A stretch of 64,000 bases of DNA, taken from assembly GCA_014649155.1 (NCBI GenBank), contig BMSM01000005.1:62001-126000 (forward strand), written 5' to 3'. Source of the stretch: Streptomyces griseoviridis. Its GTDB lineage: Bacteria > Actinomycetota > Actinomycetes > Streptomycetales > Streptomycetaceae. The notes beneath the pieces are model-generated. The model ran no database searches. It was not told the origin of the DNA and saw only the letters and a list, made by a program, of their open reading frames with translations. Below, in pieces: positions 16,507 through 26,697 of the stretch (position 1 is its first letter; every line of letters begins with the position of its first letter). The translations under genes and the position numbers were made by a program.

Positions 16507-17706
16507 TCACCGCCTCCCGGCCACCCGGAACCCGATCCCCGCCGCCCGCAGCCGCGCGGTCAGCGCGTCGCCCATCGCCGTCGCCGTCGTGACCTGCCCG
16601 GCCGTCTCCGGCAGGTCGTCCAGGGCCAGGCAGAGCGCCGACTCGGCGAACATCTTCGCCGTCTCGTCGTACCCGGGATCGCCGCCCGACACCTCGGTGA
16701 ACACGCGCCGGCCCCCGCCCTCGCCCACGAACCGCACCCGGAACCAGCTCCGCGCGCGCCGCTCCTCGCTCGGCCCCTCCCCGGACCGCAGCAGACCGGC
16801 GAGGCGGCGCCGGACGGGCGGGACCTGGGCCGCCGTCACCAGCGCGCCCACCGCCGCGACCCCGCCCAGCGCGACCGGCAGGTGCCGCACGGCCGCGTAG
16901 TGCCGGTAGCGGAAGTCCGGGCCGTACCGCTCCAGGGCCGCCGCCGAGCGCCGCACCACACTCGCGTCGACGGTCGGCAGCGGCAGCGCCCACGCCCCCA
17001 CCTCCCCGGCGAACCGCGGCGCCCCCAGCGGGGTCACCGCGCGGCGGCCCGCCGGCCGGGGTTCGGCGTTCCGCCGCTCCCGGGCCGCCGCCCACACCTG
17101 CCGCCCGCGCCCGAACTGACCCAGCGCGGAGGCGAACGTCCCGCCCGAGAACGCGGCGTCCACGGTCACGAAGCCGTCCACGGCCAGCGGCACGCCCTCG
17201 GGGAGCTGGCCGACGGTGAAGTGCGCGCCGAGATCGGCCGGCACCGAGTCGAAACCGCACGCGTGCACCAGCCGGGCGCCGGTCTCCCGCGCGCGCCGGT
17301 CGTGCCGGACGTACATCCGGTCCACGAACTCGGGCTCACCGGTCAGGTCGAGGTAGTCCGTGCCGGCCTCCGCGCAGGCGGCGACGAGCGGCTCCCCGTA
17401 GGCGACGTAGGGCCCCACCGTCGTGGCCAGCACCCGTGCCGACCGGGCCAGCCGGCGCACCGCGGCCGGATCGGACACGTCGGCCCGCAGCACCCCCGCC
17501 CCCGCCGCCCCGGGCAGCCGGTCCACCAGCCGCCGCAGCCGGTCCTCGTCGCGGCCGGCCACCGCCCAGCGCAGCCCGGCCGGCGCCCGCTCCGCCAGGT
17601 ACCGGGCGGTCAGCCGCCCCACGAAGCCGGTCGCCCCGAAGAGCACGACGTCGTACGGGCGGTCACCGGCCCGGTCCGCGGTGCTCGTGGTGTCGCTGGT
17701 GCTCAT
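16507..17706 (-). CDS. Saccharopine dehydrogenase-like / trans-acting enoyl reductase family protein
   Basis: A 399-aa Rossmann-fold protein. The nucleotide-binding start is VVLFGATGFVGRLTARYLAE, followed by LRWAVAGRDEDRL and the DYLDLTGEPEFVDRM segment, the pattern of the Sccpdh/Rv2953-type trans-acting enoyl reductases. Mycobacterial relatives reduce double bonds in phenolphthiocerol lipids, whereas the streptomycete substrate is unknown. A C-terminal amphipathic part (GYDETAKMFAESALCLALDD) is also typical. The gene stands alone, divergent from the racemase operon across 215 bp containing two palindromes, so the same lipid-sensing regulator might control both; this is a guess. Confidence 0.85.
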   Translation of the reverse strand: MSTSDTTSTADRAGDRPYDVVLFGATGFVGRLTARYLAERAPAGLRWAVAGRDEDRLRRLVDRLPGAAGAGVLRADVSDPAAVRRLARSARVLATTVGPYVAYGEPLVAACAEAGTDYLDLTGEPEFVDRMYVRHDRRARETGARLVHACGFDSVPADLGAHFTVGQLPEGVPLAVDGFVTVDAAFSGGTFASALGQFGRGRQVWAAARERRNAEPRPAGRRAVTPLGAPRFAGEVGAWALPLPTVDASVVRRSAAALERYGPDFRYRHYAAVRHLPVALGGVAAVGALVTAAQVPPVRRRLAGLLRSGEGPSEERRARSWFRVRFVGEGGGRRVFTEVSGGDPGYDETAKMFAESALCLALDDLPETAGQVTTATAMGDALTARLRAAGIGFRVAGRR

Positions 17707-17818
17707 GGCATCCGTCCGTCCGTCGTCGCGCGTCCTGCCGGGCCCCGGCGGCCGCGCAGGGCGCGCCGCCGCCGGGGCCCGAGGCTAGCGTGGGGAGCAC
17801 GGACGGGTGAAGCTTGGC

Positions 17819-17828
17819 CAAGCGCTTG
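17819..17828. promoter_or_regulatory. CAAGCGCTTG palindrome
   Basis: A perfect 10-bp palindrome about 95 bp before the racemase gene, in the divergent spacer. AAGCGCTTG-type palindromes are common binding sites for TetR regulators of fatty-acid degradation; the assignment is inference. Confidence 0.45.
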
Positions 17829-17875
17829 CTCATATCCGGCGCGTCCCGGCCCTTGTGCGGACCGGCCCATCTTCC

Positions 17876-17892
17876 TAACATCATTGGTGTTA
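17876..17892. promoter_or_regulatory. TAACA-N7-TGTTA inverted repeat
   Basis: Five-base arms around TCATTGG, 30 bp upstream of the racemase ATG, in an AT-richer stretch that should hold the operon promoter. Probably an operator. Confidence 0.5.
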
Positions 17893-17921
17893 CATCGTTG
17901 CTGTCACAGACTGGGGAACCG

Positions 17922-19078
17922 ATGACCACGGCGACGACGCCCTCGCACGGCCCGCTCACCGGCGTGCGCGTGGTCGAGCTGGCCGGGATCGGCCCCGGCC
18001 CGTTCGCCGCGATGCTCCTCGCCGACCTGGGTGCCGACGTCGTCCGGGTCGACCGCCCCGGCGGCCCCGGCCTCGCCCTCGACCCGGCGTACGACATCAC
18101 CCACCGCAACAAGCGCGCGGTGACCGTCGACCTCAAGGCGCCCGGCGGACCCGCCCGCGTCCTCGGCCTCGCCGCCCGCGCCGACGTGCTGATCGAGGGC
18201 TACCGCCCCGGCGTCGCCGAGCGCCTCGGCATCGGACCCGAGCCCTGCCACGCCCGCAACCCCCGCCTGGTCTACGGCCGGATGACCGGCTGGGGCCAGG
18301 ACGGCCCCCTCGCGCCGCGCGCCGGGCACGACATCGGGTACATCGCCGTCACCGGCGCGCTCGGCCTGATCGGCGCCCCCGGCACCCCGCCCGCCGTCCC
18401 CGCCAACCTCCTCGGCGACTACGCGGGCGGCTCCCTCTACCTGGTCGTCGGCGTCCTGGCCGCCCTGCACCACGCCCGCGCCACCGGCACCGGGCAGGTC
18501 GTGGACGCCGCGATCGTCGACGGCACCGCCCACCTCACCGCGATGATCCACGGCATGCTCGCCGCCGGCGCCTGGCAGGACCGGCGCGGCGCGAACCTCC
18601 TGGACGGCGGCTGCCCCTTCTACGGCACCTACGAGACCTCCGACGGCCGGTACATGGCCGTCGGCGCCCTGGAGCAGCGCTTCTACGAGGAGTTCATGGC
18701 GCTCCTCGGCCTCCCCGACCACGCCCGGGACCGCGACGACCCCGCCCGCTGGGACGACCTGCGCGCCACCGTCGCCGCCCGGTTCCGCACCCGTACCCGG
18801 GAGGAGTGGACGGCCGTCTTCGCCGACTCGGACGCCTGCGTCGCCCCCGTCCTCGGCCTGCGCGAGGCCCCGCACCACCCGCACCTCGCCGCCCGCGCTA
18901 CCTTCACCGACCACGGCGGCCTCACCCAGCCCGCCCCCGCGCCCCGTTTCTCCGCGACCCCGGCCACCGTCCGCACCGCCCCCGCCGGGCCGGACGCCGG
19001 CACCGACGCCGAGGCCGTGATCCGCGCGTGGGACACCCCCGGACCGCACCCGACCCACCCTCACCGAAAGGCCGGCCA

Positions 19079-19082
<4 letters not shown>
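17922..19082 (+). CDS. Alpha-methylacyl-CoA racemase (CaiB/BaiF family)
   Basis: A 386-aa class III CoA-transferase-fold protein. The pair H136 (RAGHDIGY) and D166 (LLGDYAGG) corresponds to the acid/base His and Asp of mycobacterial MCR and human AMACR, which epimerise (2R)- and (2S)-methylacyl-CoA. This makes racemase more likely than CoA transferase. Start [26 protein letters not shown] is classical. The gene opens the operon, and its TGA overlaps the thiolase GTG (GTGA). The function fits degradation of methyl-branched fatty acids, which streptomycetes make in quantity, together with the two following beta-oxidation enzymes. Confidence 0.9.
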
Positions 19083-20293
<1,211 letters not shown>

Positions 20294-20337
20294 CCCCCTC
20301 CCGACGGATCAACGACGGATCACCTGGAGCACACCTC

Positions 20338-22518
20338 ATGAGCACCGAGTCCACCACCATCCGCTGGGAACAGGACCGCACCGGCGTCGTCACCCTCGTC
20401 CTGGACGACCCGAACCAGTCCGCCAACACCATGAACCAGGCGTTCGGCCGGTCCCTCGCCGCCGTCACCGACCGCCTGGAGGCCGAGAAGGACACCGTCC
20501 GGGGCGTCATCATCACCTCCGCGAAGAAGACCTTCTTCGCCGGCGGCGACCTGCGCGACCTCATCCGGGTCACCCCCGACACCGCCCAGGACGCCTTCGA
20601 CGCGGGCCTGGGCATCAAGCGGAACCTGCGCCGCATCGAGACCCTCGGCAAGCCCGTCGTCGCCGCCATCAACGGCGCCGCCCTCGGCGGCGGTTACGAG
20701 ATCGCCCTCGCCTGCCACCACCGCGTCGCCCTCGACGCCCCCGGTTCCAAGATCGGCCTGCCCGAGGTCACCCTCGGCCTGCTCCCCGGCGGCGGCGGCG
20801 TCGTCCGCACCGTCCGCCTGCTCGGCATCACCGACGCGCTGCTGAAGGTCCTGCTCCAGGGCACCCAGTACGCCCCGCGCCGGGCGGCGGAGAACGGACT
20901 GGTGCACGAGGTCGCCGAGACCCCCGAGGACCTGCTGGCCAAGGCCCGCGCCTTCATCGACGCGCACCCCGAGTCCGCACAGCCCTGGGACCGGCCCGGC
21001 TACCGCATCCCCGGCGGCACCCCCAGCCACCCCAGGTTCGCCGCCAACCTGCCCGCCTTCCCGGCCAACCTGCGCAAGCAGACCAACGGCGCCCCCTACC
21101 CGGCGCCGCGCAACATCATGGCCGCCGCCGTCGAGGGCGCCCAGGTCGACTTCGAGACCGCCCAGGTCATCGAGGCCCGCTACTTCGTGGACCTGGCCGT
21201 CGGCCAGACCGCCAAGAACATGATCCAGGCGTTCTTCTTCGACCTCCAGGCCGTCAACTCCGGTGCCAACCGCCCGGACGGCATCGAGCCGCGCCAGGTC
21301 CGCAAGGTCGCCGTCCTCGGCGCCGGGATGATGGGCGCCGGCATCGCCTACTCCTGCGCCCGCGCGGGCATCGACGTCGTCCTCAAGGACGTCTCCCTGG
21401 AGGCCGCGCTCAAGGGCAAGGGCTACTCCGAGAAGCTCTGCGCCAAGGCCGTCGCCAAGGGCCGCACCAGCCAGGAGAAGGCCGACGCGCTGCTCGCCCG
21501 GATCACGCCGACCGCCGAGGCCGCCGACCTCGCCGGCTGCGACGCGGTGATCGAGGCCGTCTTCGAGGACACCTCGCTCAAGCACAAGGTCTTCCAGGAG
21601 ATCGAGCACGTCGTCGCCCCCGACGCGCTGCTCTGCTCCAACACCTCCACCCTGCCCATCACGGTCCTCGCCGAGGGCGTCGAGCGGCAGGCCGACTTCA
21701 TCGGGCTGCACTTCTTCTCGCCCGTCGACAAGATGCCGCTGGTCGAGATCATCAAGGGCGGGCGGACCGGCGACGAGGCCCTCGCCCGCGCCTTCGACCT
21801 GGTCCGGCAGATCAAGAAGACGCCGATCGTCGTCAACGACAGCCGCGGCTTCTTCACCTCCCGGGTGATCGGCCACTTCATCAACGAGGGCGTCGCCATG
21901 GTCGGCGAGGGCATCGAGCCCGCGTCGGTGGAGCAGGCCGCCGCCCAGGCCGGCTACCCCGCCAAGGTGCTCTCCCTCATGGACGAGCTGACCCTGACCC
22001 TGCCCCGCAAGATCCGCGAGGAGACCAGGCGGGCCGTCGAGGAGGCCGGCGGCACCTGGACCCCGCACCCCGCCGACACGGTCGTCGACCGCATGGTGGA
22101 CGAGTTCGGACGCCCCGGCCGCAGCGGCGGCGCCGGCTTCTACGAGTACGGCGAGGACGGCCGCCGCGCCGGCCTCTGGCCCGGCCTGCGCGAGCACTTC
22201 ACCGAGCCCGGGTACGAGATCCCGTTCCGGGACATGCAGGAGCGGATGCTGTTCTCCGAGGCACTGGACACCGTCCGCCTCCTGGAGGAGGGCGTGCTGA
22301 CCTCCGTCGCCGACGCCAACATCGGCTCGATCTTCGGCATCGGCTTCCCCGGCTGGACCGGCGGCGTCCTCCAGTACATCAACGGCTACGAGGGCGGCCT
22401 GCCCGGCTTCACCGCCCGCGCCCGCGAACTGGCCGAGCGCTACGGCGACCGGTTCACGCCGCCCGCGCTGCTGGTGGAGAAGGCCGAGAAGGGCGAGGTC
22501 TTCACCGACGCCCGCTGA
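20338..22518 (+). CDS. FadJ/FadB-type 3-hydroxyacyl-CoA dehydrogenase / enoyl-CoA hydratase fusion
   Basis: A 726-aa bifunctional beta-oxidation enzyme. Residues 1-200 form a crotonase domain with oxyanion-loop NGAALGGGYE (E121) and E143 in LPEVTLGLLPGGGG, the two catalytic glutamates. Residues 323-620 form the NAD-binding dehydrogenase, with GAGMMGAG at 328-335 and the catalytic His in GLHFFSPVDKMPLVEI. A C-terminal dehydrogenase repeat follows (IGFPGWTGGVLQYI). The ATG at 20338 has a CTGGAG site. With the preceding thiolase it forms a complete hydration, oxidation and thiolysis module; acyl-CoA dehydrogenase must come from elsewhere. Confidence 0.95.
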   Translation: MSTESTTIRWEQDRTGVVTLVLDDPNQSANTMNQAFGRSLAAVTDRLEAEKDTVRGVIITSAKKTFFAGGDLRDLIRVTPDTAQDAFDAGLGIKRNLRRIETLGKPVVAAINGAALGGGYEIALACHHRVALDAPGSKIGLPEVTLGLLPGGGGVVRTVRLLGITDALLKVLLQGTQYAPRRAAENGLVHEVAETPEDLLAKARAFIDAHPESAQPWDRPGYRIPGGTPSHPRFAANLPAFPANLRKQTNGAPYPAPRNIMAAAVEGAQVDFETAQVIEARYFVDLAVGQTAKNMIQAFFFDLQAVNSGANRPDGIEPRQVRKVAVLGAGMMGAGIAYSCARAGIDVVLKDVSLEAALKGKGYSEKLCAKAVAKGRTSQEKADALLARITPTAEAADLAGCDAVIEAVFEDTSLKHKVFQEIEHVVAPDALLCSNTSTLPITVLAEGVERQADFIGLHFFSPVDKMPLVEIIKGGRTGDEALARAFDLVRQIKKTPIVVNDSRGFFTSRVIGHFINEGVAMVGEGIEPASVEQAAAQAGYPAKVLSLMDELTLTLPRKIREETRRAVEEAGGTWTPHPADTVVDRMVDEFGRPGRSGGAGFYEYGEDGRRAGLWPGLREHFTEPGYEIPFRDMQERMLFSEALDTVRLLEEGVLTSVADANIGSIFGIGFPGWTGGVLQYINGYEGGLPGFTARARELAERYGDRFTPPALLVEKAEKGEVFTDAR

Positions 22519-22534
22519 GCGGCCGACGCGCAGC

Positions 22535-22563
22535 GCCCGGCCGGCCCGCCCGGCCGGCCGGGC
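22535..22563. terminator. Bidirectional GC hairpin between fadJ-like and merR genes
   Basis: GCCCGGCCGG (22535-22544) pairs with CCGGCCGGGC (22554-22563) around a 9-nt loop, in the 46-bp gap between the two convergent genes. No U-tract is present, as is usual for Streptomyces hairpin terminators. Confidence 0.6.
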
Positions 22564-22564
22564 C

Positions 22565-23377
22565 TCAGCCCTGCGCCGCCCCCGTCGTTCCCGCGGTCCC
22601 CGTCGCTCCGGCCGTCCCCGTCCCCGCCGCCCCGTCCGCGGACGCCCGGTCGAGCCACACCCCCAGCTCCTCCTTCAGCGACCGCTGGAACGCCGTCAGC
22701 AGTGCCTGCACCACCAGCGGCTGCATGTCCGCCGACAGCGACCGCACATCCCGCGCGTCCCGCTGCGCCGTCTCGCCGCGCAGCAGCTCCGACAGCTCAC
22801 GGGCGGCCTGCCGGGAGTGCCCGAGCAGCACCTCCCGGGCGGCGACGATCGACTCCTGTGACAGCGGCATGTCCAGCAGCCGCACCCCCAGCCGGAACAG
22901 GGCGAGATCCACCCGGTGGGCGTCACCGTCACCGGAGCGGATCACTCCCATCGCGGCCAGCCGTTCGATGTCGTCGTCGTCCAGGGCCCGCCCGGCCCGC
23001 CGCACCAGCTCCTCCCGGCCGACGGTCTCCACGGCGTCCGGCGCCCAGGTGGAGACCACCGCCCGGTGGACGGCCAGGTCCCGGGCGCTCACGTCCGGCG
23101 GCAGCCGCTCCAGGTAGCGTTCGATGGCCGCCAGCGTCATGCCCTGCTGCTGGAGCTCCTCGATCAGCTCCAGCCGCGCCAGGTGCTCCCGGCCGTAGCG
23201 CCCCACCCGGCGCGGACCGATCACCGGCGGCGGCAGCAGCCCCCGGGTGCCGTAGAAGCGGACCGTGCGCACCGTGAGCCCGGCCCGCGCGGCCAGTTCG
23301 TCGACCGTCAGGGCCGGCTCCCCGGCCCCCTCGTCGCCTGCGGCACGTCCCTGCGGCTGATCGGTGTCGGTCGTCAT
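22565..23377 (-). CDS. MerR-family transcriptional regulator
   Basis: A 270-aa regulator. The MerR winged helix is LTVDELAARAGLTVRTVRFY followed by GLLPPP and the YGREHLARLELIEELQQQGM helix. The effector part is unusually long and helical, with DMPLSQESIVAAREVLLGHSRQAARELSELL, then a Gly/Ala/Thr-rich tail. No metal-binding cysteines are visible, so an organic ligand is likely. Start ATG 23377 has no clear ribosome-binding site. It is convergent with the beta-oxidation operon and divergent from the permease gene, either of which could be its target. Confidence 0.88.
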   Translation of the reverse strand: MTTDTDQPQGRAAGDEGAGEPALTVDELAARAGLTVRTVRFYGTRGLLPPPVIGPRRVGRYGREHLARLELIEELQQQGMTLAAIERYLERLPPDVSARDLAVHRAVVSTWAPDAVETVGREELVRRAGRALDDDDIERLAAMGVIRSGDGDAHRVDLALFRLGVRLLDMPLSQESIVAAREVLLGHSRQAARELSELLRGETAQRDARDVRSLSADMQPLVVQALLTAFQRSLKEELGVWLDRASADGAAGTGTAGATGTAGTTGAAQG

Positions 23378-23620
23378 GTGCAGCAGTATCGCTGTCTCAC
23401 CACTACTGTGAAACCCGGACAGCACACCCGGCCGCCCGTGTGGACGGCCCGCGTGGATCGTGTGAGAAGTCACGCGCTGTGACACCGGCCACCGCATGGG
23501 ACGCCTGTGACGTGGGAAGGTGCTGTTCTGGCCTGTACCCCGACCCGGTGGTGCAGGCCGTGTCACGTACGGACGTCCCGGGCGCAGCACGCCCGGGCGC
23601 ACCAGGAAGTGGTACCACCC

Positions 23621-25075
23621 GTGAGCAAGGACGCCGTGGACACGGCACAGGCCGCCGACCATCCCCAGGCGGCCGGGACGCCCGCGGACGCGGGCGACGC
23701 CGGTTACAGCAAGGACCTCAAGGCCCGCCACATCAACATGATCGCCATCGGCGGGGCCATCGGCACCGGCCTCTTCCTCGGCGCCGGCGGACGCCTGCGC
23801 GACGCCGGACCGGCGCTCGCCCTGGCCTACCTGGTCTGCGGGATCTTCGCCTTCTTCGTCGTCCGGGCCCTCGGCGAGCTGGTACTGCACCGGCCCTCGT
23901 CCGGTTCCTTCGTGTCGTACGCGCGCGAGTTCCTCGGCGAGAAGGGCGCGTACGTCGCCGGCTGGATGTACTTCCTGAACTGGTCGACCACCGGGATCGC
24001 CGACATCACCGCGATCGCGCTGTACACGCACTACTGGAGCATGTTCACCAGCATCCCGCAGTGGGTGCTGGCGCTGATCGCCCTCGCCGTGGTGCTGGCG
24101 GTGAACCTGATCTCGGTGAAGATCTTCGGCGAGCTGGAGTTCTGGTTCGCGATCGTCAAGGTCGCCACCCTCGTCGCCTTCATGCTCATCGGCATCTTCC
24201 TGCTGGCCACCCGGCACGAGGTGGGCGGCTACACCCCGGGCACCGGCATGATCACCGACCACGGCGGCTTCCTCCCGCACGGCGTGATGCCGGTCGTGCT
24301 CGTCATGCAGGGCGTGATCTTCGCGTACGCCGCGCTGGAACTGGTCGGCGTCGCCGCCGGCGAGACCGCCGAGCCGCACAAGGTCGTCCCGCGCGCGGTG
24401 AACTCCATCATGTGGCGCGTCGCCGTCTTCTACGTCGGTTCCGTCGTCCTGCTGGCCCTGCTGCTGCCCGGCTCGCTCTACTCGGGCGCCGAGAGCCCGT
24501 TCGTCACCGTGCTGTCCAAGGTCGGCGTCCCGGCCGCGGGCGACGTGATGAACCTGGTCGTCCTCACCGCCGCGATGTCGTCCCTGAACTCCGGCCTGTA
24601 CTCCACCGGCCGCATCCTGCGCTCGATGGCGACGGCCGGTTCCGCCCCGAAGTTCACCGCCGTGATGAGCCGCACCCAGGTGCCCTACGGCGGCATCCTG
24701 CTGACCTGCGGGGTGTGCGTGCTCGGCGTGGGCCTGAACTACCTGGTGCCCGCCGATGCCTTCGAGATCGTGCTGAACGTCGCCTCCCTCGGCATCATCA
24801 GCACCTGGGTGATCATCATGCTCTGCCACCTGGTCTTCGTGCGGCGCGCGAAGGACGGCCTGGTCACCCGGCCGCACTTCCGGCTCCCCGGCAGCCCCGT
24901 CACGGAGATCGCCACCATCGCCTTCCTGCTGGCCTGCCTCGGCATGATGTGGAACGACGAGGAGGTCGGCCGCAGGACCCTCCTCCTCGTCCCGGTCCTC
25001 GCCGTGATGCTCGTCGCCGGCTGGTTCGGCGTCCGCCGCCGCGTCCGCGAGAACGCGGCGCCCTCGGCGAAGTAG
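23621..25075 (+). CDS. Amino-acid permease, L-asparagine permease (AnsP)-like
   Basis: A 484-aa APC-superfamily transporter with about 12 hydrophobic helices. The opening [22 protein letters not shown] is followed by [15 protein letters not shown] and [21 protein letters not shown], the pattern I remember for mycobacterial AnsP asparagine permeases. It uses a proton-coupled uptake mechanism at the cytoplasmic membrane. The GTG at 23621 is chosen as the start because the region before it lacks coding bias; an AGGAAG lies further upstream. It is divergent from merR across 243 bp. Confidence 0.85.
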   Translation: MSKDAVDTAQAADHPQAAGTPADAGDAGYSKDLKARHINMIAIGGAIGTGLFLGAGGRLRDAGPALALAYLVCGIFAFFVVRALGELVLHRPSSGSFVSYAREFLGEKGAYVAGWMYFLNWSTTGIADITAIALYTHYWSMFTSIPQWVLALIALAVVLAVNLISVKIFGELEFWFAIVKVATLVAFMLIGIFLLATRHEVGGYTPGTGMITDHGGFLPHGVMPVVLVMQGVIFAYAALELVGVAAGETAEPHKVVPRAVNSIMWRVAVFYVGSVVLLALLLPGSLYSGAESPFVTVLSKVGVPAAGDVMNLVVLTAAMSSLNSGLYSTGRILRSMATAGSAPKFTAVMSRTQVPYGGILLTCGVCVLGVGLNYLVPADAFEIVLNVASLGIISTWVIIMLCHLVFVRRAKDGLVTRPHFRLPGSPVTEIATIAFLLACLGMMWNDEEVGRRTLLLVPVLAVMLVAGWFGVRRRVRENAAPSAK

Positions 25076-25108
25076 GACCGGGCACGGGGCCGGCCGCCCC
25101 GCGTCCCC

Positions 25109-26101
25109 TCAGGCCTCGCGTCCCGCCGAGTCGAGGAGGCGGCCGGCGAGGTCCGTCACCAGGCCGCGCAGGGCCGCCGGGCGTTCGACGACGAAGGGCA
25201 GGTCCAGGGAGGCGAGTACGCCGGGCAGCCAGTCGAGCCGTTCCACCCGCAGCGTGACCCGGTGCCAGCGTCCCGCCTCCGCGTCGTCGCCGTCCGCCGG
25301 CGGCAGCTCCGTCACCACCGCCACGGACGGCGGCAGCCCGGCGTGGATGCGCTCCGCCGTGCCCCGCACCCGCAGGGACACCTCGTGCCGGTACGGCGCC
25401 GTGGCGAGCGAGGTGAGCAGCCGCCGCGCCGGGTCCGGCCCGGCGGGCGGGGTGAACGACCCGGGCAGCACCCGTGCCCGGTCCATCCGGTCCAGCCGGA
25501 ACACGCGCTCCTCACCGGTCGCCGGCTCGGTCGCCGTCAGATACAGCCGCCCCGCGTGGGCGACGAGCCCGTGCGGGTGCAGCGTGCGCTCCCCGCTCCG
25601 GCCGTCGGCCGAGGTGTACCGCACGGTGACCGGCCGGTGGTGGGCGACCGCGTCGGCGCACGCGAGCAGCACCGCGGCGTCCGGGGCCGGCGTCCCGCCG
25701 GGCGGCGCGGTGAAGGCGAGGGAGCCGAGCAGCGCGTCGAGTCGCAGCCGGGTCCGCTCGGGCAGCACCCGCCGGATCTTCGCCGCCGCCGTCTCGCCCG
25801 CCGTCGCCGTGACCCCCGCCGGCCCGGCCCGTCGCCCGGCGGCAAGACCGAGCAGCACGGCGAGCGCCTCCTCGTCCGTCAGCATCAGCGGCGGCATCCG
25901 GTACCCCGGAGCCAGCCGGTAGCCGCCGTAGCGCCCCCGCACCGACTCCACCGGCACGTCGAGGTCGAGGAGGTGGCCGGCGTAGCGCCGCACGGTGCGT
26001 TCGTCGACGCCGAGCCGGCCGGCGAGTTCCGGCACGGTCCGGACGCCACCGGACTGGAGGAGTTCCAGCAGGGCCAGCACACGGGCGAGAGGACGGGGCA
26101 T
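25109..26101 (-). CDS. WYL-domain transcriptional regulator (YafY type)
   Basis: A 330-aa protein. The N-terminal HTH_11 winged helix has LARVLALLELLQSGGVRTVPELAGRLGVDERTVRRY in which VDERTVRRY is the recognition part. A GRYGGYRLAPGYRMPPLMLTDEEALA bridge and a C-terminal WYL-like ligand domain (PVTVRYTSADG, LHPHGLVAHAGRLYLTA) follow. WYL regulators sense nucleotides or other small molecules. The ATG at 26101 follows GGGAGAC. It is divergent from a VOC gene; a 27-bp palindrome in the 100-bp spacer is its probable operator. Confidence 0.92.
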   Translation of the reverse strand: MPRPLARVLALLELLQSGGVRTVPELAGRLGVDERTVRRYAGHLLDLDVPVESVRGRYGGYRLAPGYRMPPLMLTDEEALAVLLGLAAGRRAGPAGVTATAGETAAAKIRRVLPERTRLRLDALLGSLAFTAPPGGTPAPDAAVLLACADAVAHHRPVTVRYTSADGRSGERTLHPHGLVAHAGRLYLTATEPATGEERVFRLDRMDRARVLPGSFTPPAGPDPARRLLTSLATAPYRHEVSLRVRGTAERIHAGLPPSVAVVTELPPADGDDAEAGRWHRVTLRVERLDWLPGVLASLDLPFVVERPAALRGLVTDLAGRLLDSAGREA

Positions 26102-26119
26102 GCCGGAAAGTCTCCCGCA

Positions 26120-26146
26120 CATACCGGGCGGGTTCCGCCCGGTATG
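26120..26146. promoter_or_regulatory. 27-bp perfect inverted repeat between WYL and VOC genes
   Basis: CATACCGGGCGG and CCGCCCGGTATG are exact reverse complements, separated by GTT. It lies 19 bp before the WYL start and 55 bp before the VOC start, the position of a shared operator of the divergent pair. Confidence 0.8.
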
Positions 26147-26201
26147 CGTCCTAGCCTCGGCGGTGCACGACCAGAACGCCCCGCCGACCAAGGGAGCCCC
26201 C

Positions 26202-26600
26202 ATGGACTTCGTCTCCGTCCGCGTCATCACGGACGACCTCGCCCGCCTCGTCGCCTTCTACGAGAAGGCCACCGGCATCCCCGCCGACCGGGTGACGGAG
26301 GACTTCGCCGAGCTGCGCACGCCCACGGCCACCCTCGCCCTCGGCAGCACCCGGACGGTCCCGCTGTTCGCCCCCGGCTCCGCCCGTCCGGCGGACAACC
26401 ACAGTGTGATCATCGAGTTCCGCGTCGACGACGTGGACCGCGTCCACGAGAACCTCGCCGGCACGGGGACGGAGTTCGTCAGGGAACCCACCACCATGCC
26501 CTGGGGCAACCGCGCCCTGCTGCTGCGCGACCCCGACGGGAACCTCGTCAACTTCTTCACCCCCGTCACCCCGGCCGCGCAGGAGCGCCTCGCCCGCTGA
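26202..26600 (+). CDS. Single-domain VOC family protein (glyoxalase-like)
   Basis: A 132-aa protein with one VOC unit: VSVRVITDDLARLVAFYEKATG at the N-terminus, SVIIEFRVDDVDRVHENLAGTG at the centre and RALLLRDPDGNLVNFFTP at the end, where the metal-ligand glutamate of many members is replaced by Asn-Phe context. A dimer is expected. GGGAG precedes ATG 26202. Divergent from the WYL regulator and almost certainly its target; pairs of this kind are often detoxification genes, but the substrate is unknown. Confidence 0.88.
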   Translation: MDFVSVRVITDDLARLVAFYEKATGIPADRVTEDFAELRTPTATLALGSTRTVPLFAPGSARPADNHSVIIEFRVDDVDRVHENLAGTGTEFVREPTTMPWGNRALLLRDPDGNLVNFFTPVTPAAQERLAR

Positions 26601-26697
26601 CCGCCCCCGGCCGGCGGGGCGGGCGGTCCGCCAGGTGTGGTGGCGGCGTACGCAGGGAACACCTGTTGCCCCACCCGCACGGCGAAAGGTGCCGCTC

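Noticed and set aside
13280..17260. Very long minus-strand open frame (about 1,300 codons) across the rhamnosidase-glucosidase region
   Set aside because: It is the antisense shadow of strongly biased GC-rich genes; it has no domain, its composition is Gly/Ala/Val/Arg, and the + strand genes carry catalytic motifs.
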